The notes under the pieces were generated by a model. That model ran no database searches. It saw only the letters and a list, made by a program, of their open reading frames with translations, and was not told the DNA's origin. The translations under genes were made by a program, and so were the position numbers. Shown here one piece after another: positions 30,781 through 39,269 of a stretch of 64,000 nt of DNA. The stretch spans positions 1 to 64,000 of the forward strand of contig JAJYXE010000017.1 of the NCBI GenBank assembly GCA_021791145.1, written 5' to 3'. The DNA is from Actinomycetes bacterium (GTDB lineage: Bacteria > Actinomycetota > Acidimicrobiia > Acidimicrobiales > RAAP-2). Positions within the stretch are counted from its first letter, which is position 1, and every line of letters starts with the position of its first letter.

Positions 30781-32091
30781 TCAACTCGGCGTCGGTCCGT
30801 TCACCGAGCGGTCGCGTGCGAGGAGCGTCCGCCTCAACAGATCGAGCGCGGAGATCGCCGAGAGCTGCCTGATCCGCTCCCGGTCGCCGGAGAGGCGGAG
30901 CCGTCGTGCCGGCGTCGCGCCGTCGGGAAGGGCGAGCGCAACGAAGACCGTCCCCGGCGCGAGGTCCTCTTGGGGATCGGGACCCGCGACGCCGGTGATC
31001 CCGAGACCGACGGAGGCGCCGAGCACCCTGCAGGCGCCTCGCGCCATCGCGACCGCCGCGTCCTCGGTCACGACTGGTCCCTCTGGCACCCCGAGCAAGG
31101 AGAACTTGATCGCCGAGTCGTACGCGACGACGCCGCCGCGGAACCATGCGCTCGCGCCAGGGACGTCCACGAGGCGAGCCGCCACGAGGCCACCGGTGAG
31201 TGACTCCGCGACGCCGAGGGTCTGCCCCCGCTCGACGAGAAGGGCGGCGACCGCCTGCTCCATCGAGACGTCGTCTACGCCGAAGACGACGTCCCCGAAC
31301 GCCGTTTTGAGCACAAGCCGCACAGCTTGCTCCTCGGCGTCGAGCAGCGCACGCGCCGCGTCCGCGTCCGACGCGTGCGCGGTCAGCCGGACCTTCAGCC
31401 CTTCGATGCCGCTCGCGAGGAACGCGAGCGTCACCGTACCGGCGGGGTTGGCGGTGAGGGTGGCTTCGTCGAGCGCGTCGATCCGCCCCTGGAGCGCCTC
31501 GGCGAGGGCGGACTCGCTCACGCCCCACGTCCGCAGGACGCGGCTCGAGATCACCCCTTGCTCCCCCGCCGCCGCCATGCGTCTGCGCAGGTCCGGGAGC
31601 ACGGCACGTTCGAACATCTCGGTCATCTCGTGGGGCACGCCCGGAAGGGCGTAGACCACCTTGCGCCCCATTGGACAGATCAGGCCGGGTGCGGTGCCCC
31701 GGCGTTGTTCGATCCAAGTCGCTCCGTCTGGGACGTCTGCCTGGCGGAGGTTGTTCTGCGGCATGGCGCGATCCCTCACCTCGAAGAACCGCTCGATCCG
31801 GCGGGCGACCTCCGCGTCTCGGTGGAGCGGGACAGCCATCACCTCGGCGATCGCCTCGCGGGTGATGTCGTCCTGGGTCGGGCCGAGGCCACCGCAGGCG
31901 ATCACCGCGTCGCCGCGCGAGAGCGCGATCCGGAGCGCTGTCACGATGCGCTTGCGGTTGTCACCGACAGCCTGATGGAAGTACGAGTCCACACCGGCCG
32001 CTGCGAGCTGCTCGCCCAGCCACCGGCCGTTCGTGTCAGCGATCTGCCCCAAGAGCAGCTCGGTGCCGACCGCGACGATCTCGACCCTCAC
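30781..32091 (-). CDS. cinA: CinA: competence/damage-inducible protein, NMN amidohydrolase-ADP-ribose pyrophosphatase type
   Basis: A 436-residue two-domain protein. The N-terminal molybdopterin-binding-like domain has AVGTELLLGQIADTNGRWL and GGLGPTQDDITREA; the C-terminal amidase (PncC) domain has VAESLTGGLVAARLVDVPGAS and GITGVAGPDPQEDLAPGTV. The family recycles pyridine nucleotides by deamidating NMN. The GTG start at 32091 overlaps the pgsA stop as GTGA. In many bacteria cinA is cotranscribed with recA. Confidence 0.93.
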   Translation of the reverse strand: MRVEIVAVGTELLLGQIADTNGRWLGEQLAAAGVDSYFHQAVGDNRKRIVTALRIALSRGDAVIACGGLGPTQDDITREAIAEVMAVPLHRDAEVARRIERFFEVRDRAMPQNNLRQADVPDGATWIEQRRGTAPGLICPMGRKVVYALPGVPHEMTEMFERAVLPDLRRRMAAAGEQGVISSRVLRTWGVSESALAEALQGRIDALDEATLTANPAGTVTLAFLASGIEGLKVRLTAHASDADAARALLDAEEQAVRLVLKTAFGDVVFGVDDVSMEQAVAALLVERGQTLGVAESLTGGLVAARLVDVPGASAWFRGGVVAYDSAIKFSLLGVPEGPVVTEDAAVAMARGACRVLGASVGLGITGVAGPDPQEDLAPGTVFVALALPDGATPARRLRLSGDRERIRQLSAISALDLLRRTLLARDRSVNGPTPS

Positions 32092-32684
32092 GGCGCCCCC
32101 GAGGTGCCCGCCGGCGGTTGGGAGAGGAGGCCCGACGCCTTGCGGCCGTCCCAGAGGTACTGCGCACCGCTCGCCAACGTGAGCGCGGTCGCCGCCCAGG
32201 TCACGGAGAGCTGGAGCGTCCGGTGCGAGGCGAGCGGCGGCACCAGGTAGGTCGCGATGGCCAGCTCCTGGACGATCGTCTTCACCTTGGCCAGGCGCCG
32301 TGCGGGCACGGAGACCCCGCGACGACCCGCCCAGGAACGGTACGCGCTCATGCCCACCTCGCGCGCGCTCATGATCGCCACCGGCACCCAGGGCATGGAG
32401 CGCTGCGCAGCGAGCACGACGAAGGCGCCCAGCACCAAGAACTTGTCGGCCAGCGGGTCGAGAAAGGCGCCCGACCGCGTGGCGCCGTGGCGCCGGGCGA
32501 GCCATCCGTCGAGGCCGTCGCTGCTCGCGACCGCCACGCCGACCGCCACCGTGATCCAGCTAGCCCCCTGCGTCGCGATCAATCCGACGAACACCGGGGC
32601 CGCAAGGAGCCGTGCGGCGGTCAACGCGTTGGCGGGCGTCGCCAGCGCCGACGGTCCGTAGCTCGGAGACGCCGGGCCGGTCAC
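32088..32684 (-). CDS. pgsA: CDP-diacylglycerol-glycerol-3-phosphate 3-phosphatidyltransferase
   Basis: An integral membrane enzyme making phosphatidylglycerol phosphate from CDP-diacylglycerol. The CDP-alcohol phosphotransferase motif is SSDGLDGWLARRHGATRSG followed by AFLDPLADK (residues about 56-83): the four metal-binding aspartates are all present. Hydrophobic helices surround it, and the N-terminus TPANALTAARLLAAPVFVG is typical. The GTG start at 32684 overlaps the rimO stop (GTGA). 198 residues is normal length. Confidence 0.92.
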   Translation of the reverse strand: MTGPASPSYGPSALATPANALTAARLLAAPVFVGLIATQGASWITVAVGVAVASSDGLDGWLARRHGATRSGAFLDPLADKFLVLGAFVVLAAQRSMPWVPVAIMSAREVGMSAYRSWAGRRGVSVPARRLAKVKTIVQELAIATYLVPPLASHRTLQLSVTWAATALTLASGAQYLWDGRKASGLLSQPPAGTSGAP

Positions 32685-34108
32685 CGCCCGGCCTCTGCGG
32701 AGACTGGCGCGGCCCCGGGCGCGTCCCTGCCGACCGTCGCCGCAAGCTCCCCTACGAGATCGGTCCCGAGGGAGGCGATCAGCACCACGTCGGTGAGCGA
32801 GCCGACCGGGACCGACGCGGGCAGCCGCACGACGCCGTCGATCTCCGGCGCCTCGTGAACCGTCCGCCCGCGCCCGGGTGCCTCCACGAGCACCTCGCGG
32901 ACCTCGCCCACCAGTTGGTCGCGCCGGCGTGCGGTGATCGCGTCCTGCAGCTCGGCGCACTCCCGGAGCCGCTCGAGCGCGAGCTCCCCGGGCACCTGCT
33001 CGGCGAGCCGGTCGGCGAACGTGCCGTCCTCCCTCGAGAAGGTGAAGAAGCCGGCCCAGTCGAGCTGCGCCGCCTCGAGGAACCCGAGGAGCGCATCGTG
33101 GTCCTCCTCGGTCTCGCCCGGGTAGCCGAGGATGAACGACGAGCGGAACGTCGCCAGGGGCTCCGCACGCCGGATCGCCGCGATGCGCTCGAGGAACCGC
33201 TCTCCGTCCCCCCAGCGTCGCATGCGCGCGAGCAGCGGACGCGACACGTGCTGGAGCGAGAGGTCGAAGTAGGGCACGCCGGTCGCGAGCACCGCGTCGA
33301 CGAGCTCGCCGGTGAGGCCCGAGGGGTAGAGGTAAAGAAGGCGCGTGCGCGCCACGACGTCGGCGACGGACCGGACCAGCGGCACGAGCGGTGCCTCGCG
33401 CCCCACGTCCCGGACCCGGCCGGGCCCCGCCGCCCGGTCCTTGCCGTAGGAGGCGAGGTCCTGGGCTACGAGGACCACCTCCTTCACCGGCATCGTGTCG
33501 TCACTCGCCAGCCTTCGTACCTCGGCGAGAATTTCTGCGGGCGTCCGGGACCGCTGCGGGCCGCGAAACGACGGGATCGCGCAGAACCCGCATCGCCGGT
33601 CGCAGCCTTCCGCGACCTTCACGTACGCCCAGGGGGCCCTGGAGGGGGGCCGAGGAAGCGACAGCAGGTCGAAGGAGTCGGAGGTCGAAGGCGTCGACCC
33701 CGCGGATCCGGCGGACCTGACCGGTCGGCGGGCCCGCAGCTCGACCTTGGCCCCGGCAGGCGCCAGCCGAGGAAGGGCGGGGGGGACGGGCTGCCGCCCG
33801 AACCCCGCGACGAGGTCCACTTCGGGCAAGGCCGCGGCGAGCTCGTCGCCGTAGCGCTCGGCCAGGCACCCGGTGACGACGAGCCGTGCACCCCGGCGCC
33901 GGGAGTCTGCCAGCTCGAGGATCGCGTCGATCGACTCCCTCCGGGCGTCGTCGATGAAGGCGCAGGTGTTGACGACCACGAGGTCGGCGTCGCCCGGGTC
34001 CGTAGAAGGCACGAACCCGTCGGCCTCGAGCAGGCCTGCGAGCTTCTCCGAGTCGACCTGGTTCTTCGGGCATCCCAGCGTCTGGAGCCAATAGCGCCCG
34101 TTGCGCAT
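32681..34108 (-). CDS. rimO: Ribosomal protein uS12 methylthiotransferase
   Basis: RimO adds a methylthio group to Asp of ribosomal protein uS12, using two Fe-S clusters and SAM. The 475-residue protein starts WLQTLGCPKNQVDSEK (N-terminal cluster cysteine), has VVNTCAFIDDARRESI and GCLAERYGDEL, then the radical-SAM motif CDRRCGFCAIPSFRG (C-x3-C-x2-C), and ends in a TRAM domain. ATG 34108 has GGGAGG five bases upstream. First gene of a run of start/stop overlaps with pgsA and cinA. Confidence 0.95.
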   Translation of the reverse strand: MRNGRYWLQTLGCPKNQVDSEKLAGLLEADGFVPSTDPGDADLVVVNTCAFIDDARRESIDAILELADSRRRGARLVVTGCLAERYGDELAAALPEVDLVAGFGRQPVPPALPRLAPAGAKVELRARRPVRSAGSAGSTPSTSDSFDLLSLPRPPSRAPWAYVKVAEGCDRRCGFCAIPSFRGPQRSRTPAEILAEVRRLASDDTMPVKEVVLVAQDLASYGKDRAAGPGRVRDVGREAPLVPLVRSVADVVARTRLLYLYPSGLTGELVDAVLATGVPYFDLSLQHVSRPLLARMRRWGDGERFLERIAAIRRAEPLATFRSSFILGYPGETEEDHDALLGFLEAAQLDWAGFFTFSREDGTFADRLAEQVPGELALERLRECAELQDAITARRRDQLVGEVREVLVEAPGRGRTVHEAPEIDGVVRLPASVPVGSLTDVVLIASLGTDLVGELAATVGRDAPGAAPVSAEAGR

Positions 34109-34283
34109 CCATCCTCCCTCGGGCGGCACCGGGTGCGCCCTACGGCCTCTCGGCAGCATGACGCACCTCGGGGCGCCGTGTCCTGATCCACGCCGTCTTG
34201 GTCCACGCCGTCTCGGTCGATGCTGCGCGATCCGTGCCTCGAAGCGAGGCGCGTCGGCCAGCCTGCTGGCGCCGGGCCTGCAG

Positions 34284-34372
34284 CGGAGAGGGAGGGATTT
34301 GAACCCTCGGACCGGGTTCCCCCAGTCAACTCATTAGCAGTGAGTCCGATTCGGCCGCTCTCGCACCTCTCC
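34284..34372 (-). tRNA. tRNA-Ser (GCT anticodon)
   Basis: An 89-nt class II tRNA on the minus strand: acceptor GGAGAGG/CCTCTCC, anticodon loop CTGCTAA (GCT, reads AGC/AGU), a long variable arm (TGGGGGAACCCGGT region) and T-arm GAGGGTTCAAATCCCTC. No encoded CCA. Confidence 0.95.
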
Positions 34373-34568
34373 CCATGGCCCCCACACCGCCAGGTGCAAG
34401 GCCCGAACCGATCCTAGGCCCTCTCGACCTGGGTGCTCACACCAACGCGCCGTCGGCGTGCCACGGCACCGCCCGACCCGAGGGGTGCGGCTCGACAGCG
34501 TCACCGGACGCGCCTCTTACGACGGGCGGTTCGTCGGAGGACAGCCCGTGCGGATACGGTCGCCTGCC

Positions 34569-37500
34569 ATGGCAGAGCTCAGCTATCTCCGATTCCCGAG
34601 CATCCGCGGCGACCTGCTCGCGTTCGTCGCCGACGACGACGTCTGGCTCGTCCCCGCCGCTGGCGGCACGGCGAGGCGGCTCACCGCCGATCGCGCTCCC
34701 GTGGCCTTCGCGAGGCTCTCGCCCGACGGGGGGTGGGTCGCCTACGCGAGCAGCCGGGACGGGCGTCCGGAGGTCTTCGTCGCCTCCACCGCGGGCGAGG
34801 ACGTCCGGCGCCTCACCTACTTGAGCGACGAAGGGACCCGCCCGCTCGGCTGGACGCCCGACGGCCGCGTCCTCCTCGTCTCTGCGGCCGGCGAGCCCTT
34901 CCGCAGCAGAACGTGGGCGTACTCGGTCTCGGTCGACGGGTCGGGGCTCGAGCGACTGCCCTACGGGCCGGTCAGCGGGATCGGGATCGGACCGGGCAGC
35001 GCCGTGGTGGTCGGGGTCGACCAGAGCCTCCGGCGGGGACCCGCATGGAAGCGCTACCGCGGCGGGACGTCCGCGAAGCTGTGGATCGACCCGACCGGTG
35101 ACGGGGAATTCGAGCCGTACCTTCGAGAGCTGGGCGGTCAGCTCGAAGACCCGATGTTCGTCGGCGAACGCGTCGCGTTCGTCTCGGACCACGAAGGCTA
35201 CGGCAACGTGTACTCCGCGCTCGTCGACGGCTCTGACCTGCGGCGCCACAGCGACCACGCGGACTTCTACGCTCGAGCCGCGTCGAGCGACGGACGCGTG
35301 GTCGTCTACCAGTGTGCTGGCAGCCTGTACCGGCTCGACGATCTCGCTCGGGACTCGACCCCTGCCCGGATCGCCGTCACGCTCGGCGCGCCGAGGAGCG
35401 GGCGAGCGACGCACGTCCTCAGAACCGCCGACGTGCTCGGTGAGCACGCCGTGGACCACGACGGGCGGGCGAGCGCGGTCGAGGTCCGGGGCGAGATCCA
35501 CTGGCTCACCCACCACAAGGGTCCTGCCCGCCTGCTCGGCGGGGGTGCCGGCGTGCGGGCGCGCTTCCCGCGGGTCGCTGGGAGCGGGGAAGGGGCGAGA
35601 GTGGTCTTCGTCACCGACGCGCCAGGAGAGGACGCGCTCGAGGTCTGCCCGGCGCACGGGCCGCTGCCTGCGACACGCACGCGCGTCGGGGCGGGCGAGC
35701 TCGGAAGGGTGCTCGACCTCGCTGCCTCCCCCGACGGCGCGCACGCCGCGGTCTCGACCCACGACGGGCGCGTCGTCCTCGTCGGCCTCGACGACGGCTC
35801 GCTCCGCCAGCTCTCGTCGTCTGTCCACGGGGATGCGACCGGCCTCTCCTTCTCCCCGGACTCGCGGTTCCTCGCGTGGTCCGAGGCCGGACCCGACCCG
35901 CTGCGCCAGGTGAAGCTCGCAGAGGTCGCCACCGGCGACACGGTCGAGGTCACGCCGCTGCGCTTCGTCGACGTCGACCCGGTGTTCAGCATGGACGGCA
36001 AGTACCTCGCCTTCCTCTCCGCGAGGACGTTCGACCCCCTCTACGATGCCCACGTCTTCGACCTGTCCTTCGTGGCGGGCGTCCGTCCCTACCTCGTCCC
36101 GCTGGCTGCGGCGACGCCGTCGCCCTTCGCCGCCGAGCTCGAAGGGCGGCCCAGGCGCGGCACCGAGCCGGACAGCGACGCCAGCGAGAGGCGCGCGGGG
36201 CACCCTGAGGTCGCAAGCGACGCGGGCGCGGGCGACGCGGGCGCGGGCGACGCGGGCGCGGGCGACGCGGGACGCGGCGCGCACGAGCAGCAGGACCAGG
36301 ACCGTCGACTCCGCGAGTCGGCGGCGGCTCAGGTCGAGATCGATCGAGAGGGACTGGCAGAGCGCGTCGTCCCGTTCCCCGTGGCGGCGGGCAGATACGC
36401 AGTGCTGCGGGCCGCCCAGGACGGCCTGCTCTGGCTGTCCGAGCCGCTCGAGGGGGTGGTGGGCGAAGGACGGGCAGGACTCGGCGCGCAGCCGGGTCGG
36501 GCGTCGCTGGTCCGCTTCGACCTGGTGCACGGACGCGAGTCGCATCTCGTCGACGCCCTCGACTCTTACGAGGTGAGCGGCGACGGCAAGGCGGTCGTCG
36601 TGCGGGACGGCGGCCACCTTCGCGTGGTCCCCGCCGACCATCGCGTGGAGACACCAGCCGACGGCGAGCCGTCGCCCGATGTCGTCGAGGTCGACGTCGG
36701 CCGCATCCGGCTCGAGGTCGACCCCGCACGCGAGTGGGCCCAGATGTACGACGAGGCGGCACGGCTCATGCGCGACCACTTCTGGGTCGCCGACATGGCC
36801 GGGGTGGACTGGGACGGCGTGGTCGCGCGGTACCGGCCGCTGCTCGAGCGCATCGCGACCCGAGACGACCTCTCCGAGCTCCTCTGGGAGGTCCAGGGCG
36901 AGCTCGGCGCGTCCCACGCGTACGAGATGCCCCCGCCACGCCCGGTGGAGGAGGAGCGGCGCCTGGGCCTGCTCGGCGCAGACCTACGACGCGACGAGGA
37001 GGGGGCGTGGAGGGTCGCGCGGATCCTGCCGGGAGACTCCTCGGTGCTCAGCGCCCGCGCCCCGTTGCTCGCGCCCGGCACCGGTGTCGTCGCCGGCGAC
37101 ACCATCGTCGCGGTCGACGGCAAACCGGTCGATCCCGTCTTCGGACCGGCGTCCGGGCTCGTCGGCGCGGCGGAGAAGCCGGTGGAGCTCACCGTGCGCA
37201 ACGCCTCCGGCGCGACCCGCGAAGTCGTCGTCGAGCCGCTCGGCGACGAGCGCCCGCTTCGCTACCAGCGCTGGGTGGCCGAGCGCCGCGAGTACGTGCA
37301 CGCGGCCTCGAACGAAAGGATCGGGTACCTCCACGTCCCCGACATGGTCGGGACGGGTTGGGCGGAGCTCCACCGCGACCTACGCGTCGAAGTCGCCCGG
37401 GAGGGCCTGGTCATCGACGTACGAGACAACCGGGGCGGGCACACCTCCGCGCTCGTGCTCGAGACGCTGGGCCGGACGGTGCGCGGCTGGGACGTGGGTC

Positions 37501-37943
37501 GCCACATCAGTCCGATCACCTATCCGCCGCACGCGCCGCTCGGCCCCCGGGTGCTCGTGGTGAACGAGCAGGCCGGCTCCGACGGCGACATCGTGACGGC
37601 CGGGTTCCGCCAACGCGGGCTCGGGCGGGTCGTCGGCACGCGCACGTGGGGAGGCATCATCGGCATCGACAGCCGCTACCACCTCGTCGACGGCACCATC
37701 GTCACCCAGCCCCGGTACGCATTCTGGTTCACGGACAGTGGATGGGGCGTGGAGAACCACGGCGTCGACCCTGACACAGAGGTCGCCGTCACCCCGCAGG
37801 ACTGGGCCGCGGGCCGCGACACGCAGCTCGACCGTGCGATCGCGCTCGTGCTCGAGTCCCTCGCCACCACCCCGGCCGCCACGCCCCCCGACCCGGCGAC
37901 GCGCCCCTTGCGGACGCCGCCTCTGCTGCCTGCTCGCCCGTAG
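34569..37943 (+). CDS. Tricorn-like protease (S41 family)
   Basis: A 1124-residue homologue of tricorn protease, which trims peptides released by the proteasome. The N-terminal half is a beta-propeller (repeats such as LSPDGGWVAYASSRDGRPEV and FSPDSRFLAWSE), the middle has a helical C1 domain with the catalytic His783 in GELGASHAYE, then a PDZ domain (APGTGVVAGDTIVAVDG), and the C2 protease core with nucleophile Ser1004 in NEQAGSDGDIVTAGF and GTRTWGGIIG. An Asp/Gly/Ala 15-bp repeat (36217-36270) lies between propeller and core. ATG 34569 follows TACGGT (34555-34560) by 8 nt, so probably leaderless. Cytosolic; no signal peptide. Confidence 0.92.
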   Translation: MAELSYLRFPSIRGDLLAFVADDDVWLVPAAGGTARRLTADRAPVAFARLSPDGGWVAYASSRDGRPEVFVASTAGEDVRRLTYLSDEGTRPLGWTPDGRVLLVSAAGEPFRSRTWAYSVSVDGSGLERLPYGPVSGIGIGPGSAVVVGVDQSLRRGPAWKRYRGGTSAKLWIDPTGDGEFEPYLRELGGQLEDPMFVGERVAFVSDHEGYGNVYSALVDGSDLRRHSDHADFYARAASSDGRVVVYQCAGSLYRLDDLARDSTPARIAVTLGAPRSGRATHVLRTADVLGEHAVDHDGRASAVEVRGEIHWLTHHKGPARLLGGGAGVRARFPRVAGSGEGARVVFVTDAPGEDALEVCPAHGPLPATRTRVGAGELGRVLDLAASPDGAHAAVSTHDGRVVLVGLDDGSLRQLSSSVHGDATGLSFSPDSRFLAWSEAGPDPLRQVKLAEVATGDTVEVTPLRFVDVDPVFSMDGKYLAFLSARTFDPLYDAHVFDLSFVAGVRPYLVPLAAATPSPFAAELEGRPRRGTEPDSDASERRAGHPEVASDAGAGDAGAGDAGAGDAGRGAHEQQDQDRRLRESAAAQVEIDREGLAERVVPFPVAAGRYAVLRAAQDGLLWLSEPLEGVVGEGRAGLGAQPGRASLVRFDLVHGRESHLVDALDSYEVSGDGKAVVVRDGGHLRVVPADHRVETPADGEPSPDVVEVDVGRIRLEVDPAREWAQMYDEAARLMRDHFWVADMAGVDWDGVVARYRPLLERIATRDDLSELLWEVQGELGASHAYEMPPPRPVEEERRLGLLGADLRRDEEGAWRVARILPGDSSVLSARAPLLAPGTGVVAGDTIVAVDGKPVDPVFGPASGLVGAAEKPVELTVRNASGATREVVVEPLGDERPLRYQRWVAERREYVHAASNERIGYLHVPDMVGTGWAELHRDLRVEVAREGLVIDVRDNRGGHTSALVLETLGRTVRGWDVGRHISPITYPPHAPLGPRVLVVNEQAGSDGDIVTAGFRQRGLGRVVGTRTWGGIIGIDSRYHLVDGTIVTQPRYAFWFTDSGWGVENHGVDPDTEVAVTPQDWAAGRDTQLDRAIALVLESLATTPAATPPDPATRPLRTPPLLPARP
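36217..36270 (+). repeat. 15-bp in-frame tandem repeat in the tricorn-like gene
   Basis: Three to four copies of gacgcgggcgcgggc encode G-A-G-D-A repeats in a linker. Confidence 0.8.
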
Positions 37944-37987
37944 ACCGGCCGCAGGCGGCCCCGGCGCGTCCGCGCGTCGGCGCGAGC

Positions 37988-38674
37988 TCAGACAGGGGCC
38001 CCGGGCATCGCCGCGGCGGGCTCGACCAGGTGCGGCCCGTCGTTGCGGACCGAGCTCACGTCGAGCGAGACGGGATGGTGCACGAGCACGCCGTCGCCCG
38101 GCTCGAGGAGCGTCCGGAGGAGATCCCCGTCGTCTGTCTCCGGGTCGAGCCACCGCGCCCAGTCCTCGGGCTCGAGCACGACAGGCTGGCGGTCGTGCAC
38201 CGGCATGTCCCGGCCCGCCTTGCAGGTGAGGACGGTGGCCGTCAGGCGCCGGTCGTCGCCGCGCGCCCAGTACTCCCACAGGCCGGCGAGCACGACCGGG
38301 TCGCCGTCGGCCCGCTCGAAGAAATAGGGCTGCTTGCGCCGCGAGCCGACGACAGGAGCCCACTCGTAGAAGCCGTCCACGGGCACGAGCAGGCGGCGCC
38401 GGCGGAAGGCCTCCCGGAACATCGGCCTGGTCGCCACCGACTCGGCGCGGGCGTTGAACGCGCGCCCGCCCGCCCTCGGGTCGTCGAACCAGCCCGGCAG
38501 GAGCCCCCAGTCGAACTTCGAGAGCAGGCGTTCGCCGTGGCGCACGCGAGCCCCGAGGAGGGATGCGGTGGGTCCGATGTTCCAACTCGGGTGCCACTCG
38601 AGCTCCGGGTCCACGAGCGCGCCGAGGCGTTGCGCGTAGCGGCTCGGGTCGCTCTGTGCGATCCGCCCACACAC
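37988..38674 (-). CDS. SRAP-domain protein (HMCES/YedK)
   Basis: SRAP proteins crosslink covalently to abasic sites in single-stranded DNA through Cys2. The 228-residue product begins M-C-G-R-I-A, with Cys2 immediately after the initiator (GTG), NIGPTAS, NARAESVATRP, the active-site Glu in PVDGFYEW, and His in MPVHDRQPVVL, all as required. The GTG at 38674 lies 6 nt after TAGTCT (38686-38681), so the mRNA is probably leaderless. The initiator position is fixed by chemistry, since Cys2 must become the free N-terminus. Confidence 0.94.
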   Translation of the reverse strand: MCGRIAQSDPSRYAQRLGALVDPELEWHPSWNIGPTASLLGARVRHGERLLSKFDWGLLPGWFDDPRAGGRAFNARAESVATRPMFREAFRRRRLLVPVDGFYEWAPVVGSRRKQPYFFERADGDPVVLAGLWEYWARGDDRRLTATVLTCKAGRDMPVHDRQPVVLEPEDWARWLDPETDDGDLLRTLLEPGDGVLVHHPVSLDVSSVRNDGPHLVEPAAAMPGAPV

Positions 38675-38683
38675 GGGCTCAGA

Positions 38684-39148
38684 CTACGGCCGGGGCGCTT
38701 CGAAGAGGTCGTGGGCCGCCGCGCCGAGCGCGACCAGCAGCTCGCGGTCCCGTTCGTAGCTGAGCAGACGCGAGGCCTCTTTGAGGGCGACCCACCGCAG
38801 CTCGTCCACCTCCCGGCCCGGCGCGAACCCCCCCGAGACCGCCTCCATCACCCAGTACGCGACGACCTTGGGCCTGTCCTTGCGGTCTCGGTACTCCGTG
38901 TGCCCCACGAAGGGCCCAAGACGGCACCCGAACCCGGTCTCCTCGGCGACCTCGCGGATCGCGCACTCCTCGAACGACTCGCCGGGCTCGAGCTTGCCCT
39001 TCGGGAACGACCAGTCCGCCCGCATCGGTCGGTGCACGACCGCGACCTCGATCCCGTCACCAGGGCCCTGGCGGACGATCATCCCGCCTGCGGCGCGCAC
39101 GAGCGTCTCGGGGGGTCGATCCACCACGCTCGTGCCGACGCGATCCAT
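38684..39148 (-). CDS. Nudix hydrolase
   Basis: A 154-residue Nudix protein with the complete box GKLEPGESFEECAIREVAEE followed by TGF (G-x5-E-x7-R-E-U-x-E-E-x-G-U, about 60-82). It begins with AAGGMIVR and HRPMRADWSFPKGKLE, close to the MutT/diadenosine-polyphosphate hydrolase subgroup (K-G-K before the box). It removes a phosphate-linked group from a nucleotide-type substrate, exact one unknown. ATG 39148 lies 8 nt after TAGGCT (39162-39157), a leaderless start. The SRAP gene follows 9 nt after its stop. Confidence 0.9.
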   Translation of the reverse strand: MDRVGTSVVDRPPETLVRAAGGMIVRQGPGDGIEVAVVHRPMRADWSFPKGKLEPGESFEECAIREVAEETGFGCRLGPFVGHTEYRDRKDRPKVVAYWVMEAVSGGFAPGREVDELRWVALKEASRLLSYERDRELLVALGAAAHDLFEAPRP

Positions 39149-39269
39149 CGCGCTGCAGCCTACCGGCGGCCGGCGCGCCAGCCGGGCACCCTGGGACACT
39201 CAGGGTGCGCGAAGAGCTGCGCAGGGCCCGCTCGGGCAGGTCGGGCGTCCGCAGTAACCTCCGCATCGG